64,000 nucleotides of DNA, taken from Desulfopila sp. IMCC35006 (lineage in GTDB: Bacteria; Desulfobacterota; Desulfobulbia; Desulfobulbales; Desulfocapsaceae). The DNA lies in the NCBI RefSeq assembly GCF_005116645.1, contig NZ_SWCM01000001.1:496001-560000 (forward strand), in the 5' to 3' direction. Below are positions 18,442 through 26,082 of the stretch, one piece after another (within the stretch, counting starts at the first letter, position 1; each line of letters opens with the position of its first letter). The notes under the pieces were generated by a model. The model was not told the DNA's origin. It ran no database searches and worked only from the letters and a program-made list of their open reading frames with translations. The position numbers and the translations under genes are program-made.

Positions 18442-19056
18442 ATGACAACAAAGACCATGATCACTGACGCCACAACCGCCGAAATCTGGGAAGAGCATGA
18501 TATTGCAGGGAATCAGTCACTTGGTTTCTGGCTGTACCTCATGTCCGACCTGGTGCTTTTCGGCGCCATATTCGCCACCTATGCGGTTCTGGGCCATAAC
18601 TATGCCGGGGGGCCGACGGGCAGGGAGCTGTTCAATCTCCCCATGGTGTTCGCCGAAACCTTACTGCTGCTGGTCAGCAGTGCGACCTTCGGTCTGGTCA
18701 TGATCTACATGCACCAGGGAAAACGCGACTGGGTTCTGGGCTGGATGGCCGTCACCTTCCTGCTGGGCCTCGGCTTCGTTGTCATGGAAGTCCATGAATT
18801 CCACACCCTGATAAGCGAAGGGAACGGACCGGACCGCAGTGCTTTTCTGTCGGCATTCTTCACCCTGGTCGGCACCCATGGCGCCCATGTCGCCTCCGGC
18901 CTGATCTGGATGGCGGTCATGTTTGTCCAGGTGATCGGAAAGGGTTTCACCCTCCCCGTCCAATCCCGCCTGATGCGCCTCAGCATGTTCTGGCACTTTC
19001 TCGACATCGTCTGGGTGGCCGTGTTTACTATTGTCTATCTTATGTCTTTTGTATAA
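18442..19056 (+). CDS. cyoC: Cytochrome bo3-type quinol oxidase subunit III
   Basis: Five-helix subunit III, 204 residues. Typical motifs are LGFWLYLMSDLVLFGAIFATYAV near the N-terminus (split: LGFWLYLMSD, LVLFGAIFATYAV), FVVMEVHEFHTLI with the conserved Glu, FFTLVGTHGAHVASGLIWM, and the C-terminal FWHFLDIVWVAVFTIVYLM. It stabilises subunit I and is part of the same operon. A GGGAG site lies 12 bases before the ATG. Fifteen bases separate its stop from the cyoD start. Confidence 0.96.
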   Translation: MTTKTMITDATTAEIWEEHDIAGNQSLGFWLYLMSDLVLFGAIFATYAVLGHNYAGGPTGRELFNLPMVFAETLLLLVSSATFGLVMIYMHQGKRDWVLGWMAVTFLLGLGFVVMEVHEFHTLISEGNGPDRSAFLSAFFTLVGTHGAHVASGLIWMAVMFVQVIGKGFTLPVQSRLMRLSMFWHFLDIVWVAVFTIVYLMSFV

Positions 19057-19071
19057 TAAAAGGTGCCCTTT

Positions 19072-19398
19072 ATGAGCCATTCATCCATCGACCGCACCGG
19101 GCCCAGCCGGGGAACGTTTACCTCCTATGGAATCGGCTTCGTCCTCTCCATCCTTCTGACCGCCATCGCCTTCTGGATAACTATGAACGGCACCGCCTCC
19201 CGCGCCGTTATCCTGACAACTATTTTCGCCGCCGCTATTGCTCAGATACTGGTCCACCTGCACTATTTCCTGCATCTGGACCGATCGTCAGCGGCAAGCT
19301 GGAATGTACTGGCCCTGATCTTTACCTTTCTGATTATGGTCCTCTTTGTCGGCGGGACCCTGTGGATCATGCATAGTCTCGATTACCGGATGATGTAA
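19072..19398 (+). CDS. cyoD: Cytochrome bo3-type quinol oxidase subunit IV
   Basis: Small three-helix subunit IV, 108 residues, of the cytochrome o oxidase family. It shows the typical sequence AAIAQILVHLHYFLHLD between helices two and three, and WNVLALIFTFLIMVLFVGGTLW (about residues 75-96) in the last helix. An in-frame GTG at 19063 would add three residues. The ATG at 19072 is preferred because the AAAGG ahead of it is then correctly spaced. It ends the rightward respiratory series. A 221-bp convergent gap to cydB follows. Confidence 0.94.
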   Translation: MSHSSIDRTGPSRGTFTSYGIGFVLSILLTAIAFWITMNGTASRAVILTTIFAAAIAQILVHLHYFLHLDRSSAASWNVLALIFTFLIMVLFVGGTLWIMHSLDYRMM

Positions 19399-19619
19399 GC
19401 CCGGTTTGCGGCAAAAGATTTTCTCCCCGCACTGTTCAGCCCGTTATCCCGGCGTGCCTGCCGTTTGCCGGGGTCAGGGACTGATTTTACCGAGTCGAGC
19501 TCTTTTCATTCTCGACCGTTTTTATTACACTCAGTCGTCCAGATGTCGTTCGGCCCTGGAAGGCATCGACCTTCCCCGCCACATGCCCCAAAGAGGTCAC
19601 ACTTTCCGTGTAGTCGATT

Positions 19620-20648
19620 TTACCCGCCAGCATAGCCCTCGCCTTCTTTTTTATTCCGGAAAATCCAATAATTGTAGCTGGTATAGATAAGGATTATCGG
19701 CAACAGCACAGCCATAACCACCAGCATGAACCGCAGGGTCGTCTCGCTCGCGGCGACATCCTGAACGGTCAGGGGAGCCGAATCCATACTCGGGATCATC
19801 TCGGGATACAGGCCAATGGACAGTCCGGTAAAGGAAAGAATGATAATCAGCCAGTTCCAGATCAGCGGAGCAAGTCTTTTTTGCTGGTGAAGGCTGCGAA
19901 AATAGCGTACACAGGCGATGATGGTCAAAATAGCGAAAAAATAGACCGGAGACGGAGGCCAGGCCGTCCACTTAGCGGCCATCTCTGCATGGCGGATGCT
20001 GGTTCCGACATACACGGCCGCCGAGACGATAATAGTCAACCCCCCGGCCAGTCTGGCGGCGCTGTAGCTCCATTGCTGAAGTCGGCCTGTTGTCCGGGCG
20101 ATCAGGTACCCGGAACCCAACATCAAATACCCGCAGACCACCCCCAGGGCGGCAACGGCCGAATACCAGTTCATCCAGTCAGTGGGCTTTCCGGCAAAGG
20201 AATCGGCTTGGACAGCTATCCCGCCCATAAGTCCACCAAGCGCAAACCCCTGGCCCAGCGTAGCGATAAAGCTGCCCAGACCAAACGACAGGAGCCAGAA
20301 CATTTTCCCCCAGCCCCTGGCATGTGCATGAAATTCAAAGGCCACCCCACGAAAGATAAAACCAAACAGCATCAAAATAAAAGGTATATAGAGCGCCGAG
20401 AGGACGATCGAATAAAAGAGCGGGAAAGCACCAAACAGCATGCCGCCGAGGATAACCAGCCATGTCTGGTTGCCATGCCAGATCGTATGGATGGACTGCA
20501 TCATCGCATTTTTTTCCTCCTGATCCCGCATGAAGAGCGTCAGTATCCCGATTCCGAGATCCGCGCCATCGGTCAGCGTATAGTAGAGCAGGAAAAACCC
20601 GATTATCAACAGCCAGATATTAGCCAGATTTGCGTTTATGAGATCCAT
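19620..20648 (-). CDS. cydB: Cytochrome bd-type quinol oxidase subunit II
   Basis: Membrane subunit of the bd oxidase, 342 residues, about eight helices. The N-terminus NIWLLIIGFFLLYYTLTDGADLG and the following IWHGNQTWLVILGGMLFGAFP are diagnostic of CydB, and FRGVAFEFHAH matches the conserved Arg/Glu region. The frame extends 55 codons upstream into the gap and cydA, but ATG 20648 begins at the usual MDL N-terminus. It lies 67 nt after cydA on the minus strand and ends converging on cyoD. Confidence 0.95.
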   Translation of the reverse strand: MDLINANLANIWLLIIGFFLLYYTLTDGADLGIGILTLFMRDQEEKNAMMQSIHTIWHGNQTWLVILGGMLFGAFPLFYSIVLSALYIPFILMLFGFIFRGVAFEFHAHARGWGKMFWLLSFGLGSFIATLGQGFALGGLMGGIAVQADSFAGKPTDWMNWYSAVAALGVVCGYLMLGSGYLIARTTGRLQQWSYSAARLAGGLTIIVSAAVYVGTSIRHAEMAAKWTAWPPSPVYFFAILTIIACVRYFRSLHQQKRLAPLIWNWLIIILSFTGLSIGLYPEMIPSMDSAPLTVQDVAASETTLRFMLVVMAVLLPIILIYTSYNYWIFRNKKEGEGYAGG

Positions 20649-20715
20649 GGAAGTATCCCCCCTTGTTGAGATCCTGCATAACCGGAACAGAGCCCAATCG
20701 CCCGACGCCCAAAAT

Positions 20716-22068
20716 TTATGGATTAAGGCTGAAGTCGGGACCTTTCTTAAGCAATCGCCAGACGAAAAAGATAAAGACCACAAACAGCAGCAGATAGATT
20801 GCCACAAAGCCAAGCAGTGACGCAGCCACCGTCTCGGTGGGTAGAGGACTCACTCCGTCGCTGGTCCGGAGTACTCCCTGGATAACCCAGGGCTGCCTGC
20901 CCACTTCCCGAACCACCCACCCCGCCTCCATGGCCAGATAACTGAGAGGAACTGCTGCCATCCAGCCAAAGAGCATCCACTTATGCCGCCCAACCCGCTC
21001 GGCCGTCAACTCACCCTTTTTCCAGAGCCACAAGGACCAGAGCATCAACAGCACCATCAGGCCGCCTAAGACCAGCATGACCCGAAAGCCGTAAAAAGTC
21101 AGCAGCAATGGCGGCTGGTCCTCGACCGGGACCTCCCGCAGCCCTTTGACCTGGCCGGTCAGCGACTCCGTCGTTATAAGACTGAGGGCATAGGGCAGGC
21201 TGACGGTCCAGACGTTGTCCTGTATTTTTTTATCGGGCCAGGCGAGGATATTCCAGGCGGCACCCTGACCTTCGGGATTGGTCTGCCAGTGTGCTTCCAT
21301 GGCGGCAAGCTTGACCGGTTGATGATGCGTCACCGATTTACCGGCGCCATGACCAATCACAACCTGCAGCGGGGTGATGAGAACGGCGGCCGCGAGCATC
21401 ATTTTGAAAGAGGTGAGGAAAAAATCCGGATATCTGCCCCGCCATAGATACCAGGCACTGATGCCGCCGATGACAAAGAGCGAGATCTCCAGGCAGGCAA
21501 GCCACATATGGGTGATACCCCAGAACGTGTCAGGATTCCAGATTGCGGCATAGATGTCGGTCAGGAGAAATTTGTTATTAACAAATTCCCCGCCGACCGG
21601 AGTCTGCATCCAGGAATTGGCCGCCATTATCCAGAAGGCGGACAGGGAGCCGCCAAGAGCGACCATGCAGGTCGAAAAAAAATGCATCCCGGGGGAGACC
21701 CGTTTCCAGCCAAAGGCCATTATGCCGAGAAACGAAGCCTCCAGCATAAAGGCCATGGACGCCTCAAAGCCCAGCAGATGGCCGAAGATATCGCCTCCCG
21801 CCCGGGAGAAGGCACTCCAGTTGGTGCCGAATTGAAATTCCATAGGGATACCGCTGACAACCCCCACGGCAAAGTTCAGCAGAAACAGGCGCATCCAGAA
21901 TCGGGCATGATTATAGTACCGCAGCTCTCGCGTCATCAGCCAGCGCGCCTCCAGGACGACCAGAAAAAGGCTCAATCCGATGGTGAGCACAGGCCAGATG
22001 ATATGGAAGATAGCGGTAAACGCAAAGTGCAGACGGGAGAGAAAGATGTGATCAGAAAAGAGCTCCAT
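20716..22068 (-). CDS. cydA: Cytochrome bd-type quinol oxidase subunit I (short Q-loop)
   Basis: Heme-bearing subunit, 450 residues. Heme ligands and core motifs are visible: RLHFAFTAIFHIIWP with the heme b595 His near residue 19, GVVSGIPMEFQFGTNW, and FMLEASFLGIMAFGW. The periplasmic Q-loop between the ITTESLTGQVKGL segment and the next helix is short, lacking the long insert of E. coli CydA. This is the CIO-like group, often less sensitive to cyanide. ATG 22068 has AAGGAGG at eight bases. The frame's upstream TTG lies before that site. The gene lies 76 nt after the methyltransferase, so may be in its operon. Confidence 0.95.
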   Translation of the reverse strand: MELFSDHIFLSRLHFAFTAIFHIIWPVLTIGLSLFLVVLEARWLMTRELRYYNHARFWMRLFLLNFAVGVVSGIPMEFQFGTNWSAFSRAGGDIFGHLLGFEASMAFMLEASFLGIMAFGWKRVSPGMHFFSTCMVALGGSLSAFWIMAANSWMQTPVGGEFVNNKFLLTDIYAAIWNPDTFWGITHMWLACLEISLFVIGGISAWYLWRGRYPDFFLTSFKMMLAAAVLITPLQVVIGHGAGKSVTHHQPVKLAAMEAHWQTNPEGQGAAWNILAWPDKKIQDNVWTVSLPYALSLITTESLTGQVKGLREVPVEDQPPLLLTFYGFRVMLVLGGLMVLLMLWSLWLWKKGELTAERVGRHKWMLFGWMAAVPLSYLAMEAGWVVREVGRQPWVIQGVLRTSDGVSPLPTETVAASLLGFVAIYLLLFVVFIFFVWRLLKKGPDFSLNP

Positions 22069-22144
22069 GCCCGGTGCCTCCTTCAACTCAGTAGTTTTTC
22101 CTGTCGGGTATTGCCGTTACACACTGTCTTTTTACCGGCTTCCC

Positions 22145-22753
22145 TTATTGGACGCGGCCCTTAACGGCTGCGCCAAGAATTGCAAATCGAGATTCCTTGT
22201 AGCCTTCCTGCAGCTGCAGACCGGCAGCAGCCAGGGCGGCCCGGAAATCCGGGCCATGAAATCGATTTTCCCGCGGATGATCGAGCATCCGGATAAACAG
22301 CGGATTGGCATACAGCGGAGGGTAAATCTCTTCAAAAAAGAAAATACCGCCATCTTTCAACACCCTGGCTATCTCCGCAACGCCCTTCTGCCAGTTTTCC
22401 AGATGATGAATAATGCCGTAATTAAAAACCGCGTCAAAACATTGATTGGGATAGGGCAGTTCCTGGGCATCGGCCGTCAGCAGCTGCAGAGGAATATTTT
22501 TCCAGGCCGCCCGTTTTTGTCTCTTTTTGGCGGCCTCGAGCATGGCCACATCAATATCCAGGGCATGAATTGCCGCGGGGGCAAAGGACTCGTTGATAAT
22601 CCGCGCCCCAACCCCGCAGCCGCACCCGATTTCCAGACATGTGCCGCCGGGGGCGAGCTTGTCCATGTTCTTGAAAAACCGTCCTTCCAACTGCTGCACA
22701 TACCGCCGCACGGGGCTATTCACCCAGAGCCTCTCCGGCCAGTTAACAATCAT
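22145..22753 (-). CDS. Class I SAM-dependent methyltransferase
   Basis: Soluble protein of 202 residues with the SAM-binding fold: motif I LEIGCGCGVGARI (about 40-52), acidic residues ALDIDVAML (motif II), TADAQELPY (motif III) and FNYGIIHHLENW (motif IV), with EIARVLKDGGIFFF after. The family covers many small-molecule methylations, and the substrate cannot be read from sequence. The gene overlaps ubiE/menG by ATGA, so it is probably co-translated with it and may act on a related quinone or isoprenoid compound. cydA follows after 76 nt. Confidence 0.85.
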   Translation of the reverse strand: MIVNWPERLWVNSPVRRYVQQLEGRFFKNMDKLAPGGTCLEIGCGCGVGARIINESFAPAAIHALDIDVAMLEAAKKRQKRAAWKNIPLQLLTADAQELPYPNQCFDAVFNYGIIHHLENWQKGVAEIARVLKDGGIFFFEEIYPPLYANPLFIRMLDHPRENRFHGPDFRAALAAAGLQLQEGYKESRFAILGAAVKGRVQ

Positions 22754-23451
22754 TGCGCCTCCTTGCGGCCTTGAAATATCTTGGCAATGCCAAAGGTTAA
22801 TTTTTTAATTTTCGTATCCGTGAAACCTGCCGCAGCTATTTCGGCAATAAAATGCGGGTCATCAGGGAACGAATCGACCGATTCGGCCAAATAACTGTAG
22901 GCATAATTCGTACGGGAAATCAAATTGCCGACGGGCGGCAGGATATAGTCAAAATAAAAACGATACAACCGATAGAGCAACGGCTGATCCGGATAGGAAA
23001 ATTCCATGACAAAGAGCCTGCCGCCGGGTTTTAAAACCCGGTAGAATTCATTGAGCGCCAGATCTCGCTCTTCCACGTTCCGCAGACCGAAAGATATGGT
23101 CAACGCATCCACCGAATCACTCTTTATGGGCAGTTGCCGGCCGTCGCCCGCGGTCAGAGTAACCTTGTCGGCCGCACCTCGAGCGGCAATTTTCTTTCTG
23201 CCCACCTCAAGCATGCCGGGGGAAAAATCCACGCCGACCACTCTGGCGAGTGGATAGCGTTCGCTGATGGCAAGGGCCACCTCCGCGGTACCGACGGCAA
23301 CATCGAGGACCAGCGCCCCTGTATCGAGCATCAGACTGTCCGCCAGAACCTGCCGCCAGTAAATATCCCGGCGCAGGGATAAAAAACTGTTCTGGAAGTC
23401 GTAGCTCGGGGCGATAGTTTCAAACATTGCCTTTACGGCCGTATCTTTCAT
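22750..23451 (-). CDS. ubiE: Demethylmenaquinone/2-methoxy-benzoquinol C-methyltransferase
   Basis: Quinone C-methyltransferase, 233 residues. Family features are MFETIAPSYDFQNSFLSL at the N-terminus, motif I VLDVAVGTAEVALAI, GDGRQLPIKSDSVDALTISF with GLRNVEERDLALNEFYRVLK (the UbiE signature), and FPDDPHFIAEIAAAGF near the end. It probably makes menaquinone (MenG), since no ubiquinone genes are seen, although this is inference. The frame extends 17 codons upstream, but ATG 23451 overlaps the preceding eboE-like stop as ATGA and is the natural start. It is coupled at both ends to its neighbours. Confidence 0.92.
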   Translation of the reverse strand: MKDTAVKAMFETIAPSYDFQNSFLSLRRDIYWRQVLADSLMLDTGALVLDVAVGTAEVALAISERYPLARVVGVDFSPGMLEVGRKKIAARGAADKVTLTAGDGRQLPIKSDSVDALTISFGLRNVEERDLALNEFYRVLKPGGRLFVMEFSYPDQPLLYRLYRFYFDYILPPVGNLISRTNYAYSYLAESVDSFPDDPHFIAEIAAAGFTDTKIKKLTFGIAKIFQGRKEAQ

Positions 23452-24590
23452 TGTCTCTTCTCCATATTTTTTGCCACCCAGTCGATCTCTTCGATAAGAC
23501 AATCAGTGACTGTCCCGTTTTTCAGCTCGGCTGGAAGAATTGTCCAGGTATACGTTTCCACTTCCAGCGGTAGACCCGCCGGCAACAGCGGCAGAAGCTC
23601 TTCGAGAAAAAAACGGGTACTGTCGCACTCCCCGGTCTTTTCCATAAAAACGGGGACATGAAAATGGACCCGCCACTCTTCGACATCCTCCGGAGCAGCA
23701 ATAATGGCCTGATCCAGATCATCATAACGCAGCAGCCCGCCATCAGCCTTTCGACCAACAGTCTGATGCAGATAACAGGCTTCCTGGAATCGTTTGAGAA
23801 GGGAAATATTCGAATCCAGCAGACGCAAGGCCGAGGAGACCTGCACATGACCAATCCTGATCTCGTTATCGGCCAGCTTTTGCAGGGATGCAGCCGGGTT
23901 TTCAAACTGCAGAGCCTGATGACAGCAGTCATAACAGACCGCCAGCCATTGTCGCTGGCGGTGAGAAATCGGCAGACTGGAGAAAAAATCAACAACATCT
24001 TCCGTTGTCTCCAGAAAGCAGCCGGGCTCAGGCTCCATGGCAAGGACGATCTCCTTTCCGGTCTTCTGGGCCAGATGATCCATAAAATCGAGAGCGGCCC
24101 GGAGATTTTTCAAAACCGTCACCATATCCCCTTTTTCGATACACGCACGAAAACCGACCGGTACCGTCGACACAGAGCCCCGCATGGTGTCCGGCAGCCA
24201 GAGAGCCAGCAGCTCGGCAATCTTTCTGGTGTACTGGAGACGTTCACTGAAGCGCCAGTCGGGAAGGTAGACCGACTCTTTCACCGGCGCATGATGAAAG
24301 GTGCCGTAGGGAAAACCATTAACGGTTGCGACGTAGAAACCTTCCTCCCGGCACCAGCCATGAAAATCGGCAGCCAGCGCCAGATCCATCTCCTGACTCG
24401 CCCGGCCGGAAAGCCTCAGGCCAAGGGGGAAAGGGGCATCGGGGGAGAAACGCTTCTTCACCACCGGAGCGTGCTGGCGGATTGCGGAAAAAATTTCCTG
24501 CCAGCTCTCCCCCGGGTGAATATTGGTACAATAACTTACCTGCTGCACCGGAGGGTCGGGCAGCACATGCAAAGCATTTCTGGCACACAT
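23448..24590 (-). CDS. EboE-like TIM-barrel protein (metabolite traffic family)
   Basis: A 380-residue soluble protein with the pattern VSYCTNIHPGESWQEIF, which I recognise from the EboE family, a xylose-isomerase-like TIM barrel of the ebo cluster. Possible metal ligands are seen in LAMEPEPGCF, VCYDCCHQALQF and IGHVQVSSAL. The ebo cluster (eboA-F) is linked to export of scytonemin-type metabolites in cyanobacteria; its chemistry is poorly known. A TTG at 24599 overlapping the upstream stop is an alternative start; ATG 24590 is used here. It is followed by ubiE with an ATGA overlap. Confidence 0.8.
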   Translation of the reverse strand: MCARNALHVLPDPPVQQVSYCTNIHPGESWQEIFSAIRQHAPVVKKRFSPDAPFPLGLRLSGRASQEMDLALAADFHGWCREEGFYVATVNGFPYGTFHHAPVKESVYLPDWRFSERLQYTRKIAELLALWLPDTMRGSVSTVPVGFRACIEKGDMVTVLKNLRAALDFMDHLAQKTGKEIVLAMEPEPGCFLETTEDVVDFFSSLPISHRQRQWLAVCYDCCHQALQFENPAASLQKLADNEIRIGHVQVSSALRLLDSNISLLKRFQEACYLHQTVGRKADGGLLRYDDLDQAIIAAPEDVEEWRVHFHVPVFMEKTGECDSTRFFLEELLPLLPAGLPLEVETYTWTILPAELKNGTVTDCLIEEIDWVAKNMEKRQ

Positions 24591-24595
24591 AGCAC

Positions 24596-25792
24596 TCAAA
24601 ATATCTGTCCATGCACAGGATGCGGGGCCGTCTGGTCGTCACGCATGCCCTTGCTGCTGTCCTGTGCCATCAATTCGTCAATACAGCGTCCCATCAGGAC
24701 CGCATCAATCCGGTCAACCTCTTTTTTGCTGCCGATACCGGTCAACAGGGTGATCGCCATCTTTCCACCCAAATGTTCCCGGAAGCTGTCCAGGGCACCC
24801 TCGACGTCCAACTCGGCCAGCGCCGGATGATACAACGGCAGACCCAGATCAACGATCAGGGTAAATATCCGCCGAAGCTCGTCCTCTTCAATCATGCCGC
24901 TATAACAGGAATAGAGGCTGTCTAAAGCCAGACCGATGGCGACCGCTTCCCCGTGATGGACCAGACCGGAGGTCATTTCCTCCAGGGTGTGAGCCGACCA
25001 GTGGCCAAAATCAAGGGGCCGCGCCGAACCGAGCTCAAAAGGATCTCCGCCGGTACCGATATGTTGCATATGCAGGGCGGCACACCGATAGATCATCTCC
25101 TCCATGGGGCCACGGGCAAAAGAGGCAAGATCGAACCTCTGCTCAAAGAGCGAGCTGAAAAAGGCACGGTCCTTGATCAGAGCGACTTTCACCGCCTCGG
25201 CCATTCCCGCTCTCAGTTCCCTGGGGGAAAGAGAATCCAGAAAGCCAAAATCATTGATTACCGCAAAGGGAGGGGCAAAGGTCCCGATAAAATTCTTTCG
25301 GCCGAGCCCGTTGACGCCGTTTTTCACCCCGACGCCGGCGTCGTTCTGGCCAAGCACCGTCGTCGGCATGCGCAGCAGGCGCAAACCCCGATGGGCGATG
25401 GCCGCACCATACCCGACTGCATCGAGAACTGCACCGCCGCCGATGGCGAGAATAAAAGAATGTCGGCACATATGATATTTCTGGACACAGCGCATGATCT
25501 TGTCGATTACCGCCGGCTCGTTTTTGCAGCTTTCGCCGCCCTGTATGGTCTCAACCGGGCCGCAGAGCTGCATCAGCGCGGAATGCGCCTCGGCATAATG
25601 GCCGATTTGCTGCGGGAGCGAAGGATGTGCCCGCAAAACGCCCGAATCGATGAAGCAGAGCACCCTGTGGCATTTTTGCCCTCCGCGTAATAGTACCGAA
25701 GCAAATTGCTGGTTCTCCGGTTGAAAGATATCCCGATCGAAAATAACGGGAAAGGAAAAATGAATGCTGAATTGCTGTTCAAGCGTCTGCAT
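24596..25792 (-). CDS. EboD-like sugar-phosphate cyclase (3-dehydroquinate synthase family)
   Basis: A 398-residue protein of the dehydroquinate synthase fold. NAD-binding motif ILAIGGGAVLDAVGYGAA and the loop LRMPTTVLGQNDAGVGVKNG are clear. Candidate zinc ligands are the Glu in MAEAVKVALIKD, the His in WSAHTLEEMTS and the His in LVHHGEAVAIG. It sits directly before the EboE-like gene, as EboD does in ebo clusters, so EboD is more likely than AroB for shikimate. ATG 25792 has GGAG six bases upstream; the longer frame starts with a TTG. It leads the eboD-eboE-ubiE-methyltransferase series. Confidence 0.82.
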   Translation of the reverse strand: MQTLEQQFSIHFSFPVIFDRDIFQPENQQFASVLLRGGQKCHRVLCFIDSGVLRAHPSLPQQIGHYAEAHSALMQLCGPVETIQGGESCKNEPAVIDKIMRCVQKYHMCRHSFILAIGGGAVLDAVGYGAAIAHRGLRLLRMPTTVLGQNDAGVGVKNGVNGLGRKNFIGTFAPPFAVINDFGFLDSLSPRELRAGMAEAVKVALIKDRAFFSSLFEQRFDLASFARGPMEEMIYRCAALHMQHIGTGGDPFELGSARPLDFGHWSAHTLEEMTSGLVHHGEAVAIGLALDSLYSCYSGMIEEDELRRIFTLIVDLGLPLYHPALAELDVEGALDSFREHLGGKMAITLLTGIGSKKEVDRIDAVLMGRCIDELMAQDSSKGMRDDQTAPHPVHGQIF

Positions 25793-26023
25793 GGAAAGCT
25801 CCAAGTCGTATATAAAATTGCGATCTTTTCAGGATCGGCAAAATTTCCAAGGGTCAGTCTTTGTCTCCGACTATAAACCATGAACAATTATCATGCCACC
25901 ATCCTGTGCATACCGTCAGGATGCTTCTTAATTTTTTTTTTGCCTCGCTCAAAAAAGGCCAATATCTATTCTTTTTCGATATTTGCAGTACATAGCAATA
26001 AAAAGACGGCGAATCGATCAAAT

Positions 26024-26072
26024 GGGTTACGGGCAATGACAATCATAACATGACACATTGCCGTTGAACCCG
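26024..26072. repeat. Interrupted inverted repeat between the ABC1 kinase and eboD-like genes
   Basis: GGGTT...GGCAATG on the left pairs with CATTGCC...AACCC on the right, with small mismatched internal segments, giving a stem-loop just after the ABC1 kinase stop on the minus strand. No T-run follows, so it is not a clear terminator. It may attenuate read-through to the eboD-like gene. Part of it (TGACACATTGCCGTTGA) nearly repeats at 28313-28329 on the other side of the kinase gene. Confidence 0.4.
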
Positions 26073-26082
26073 TTTTTCTCCC

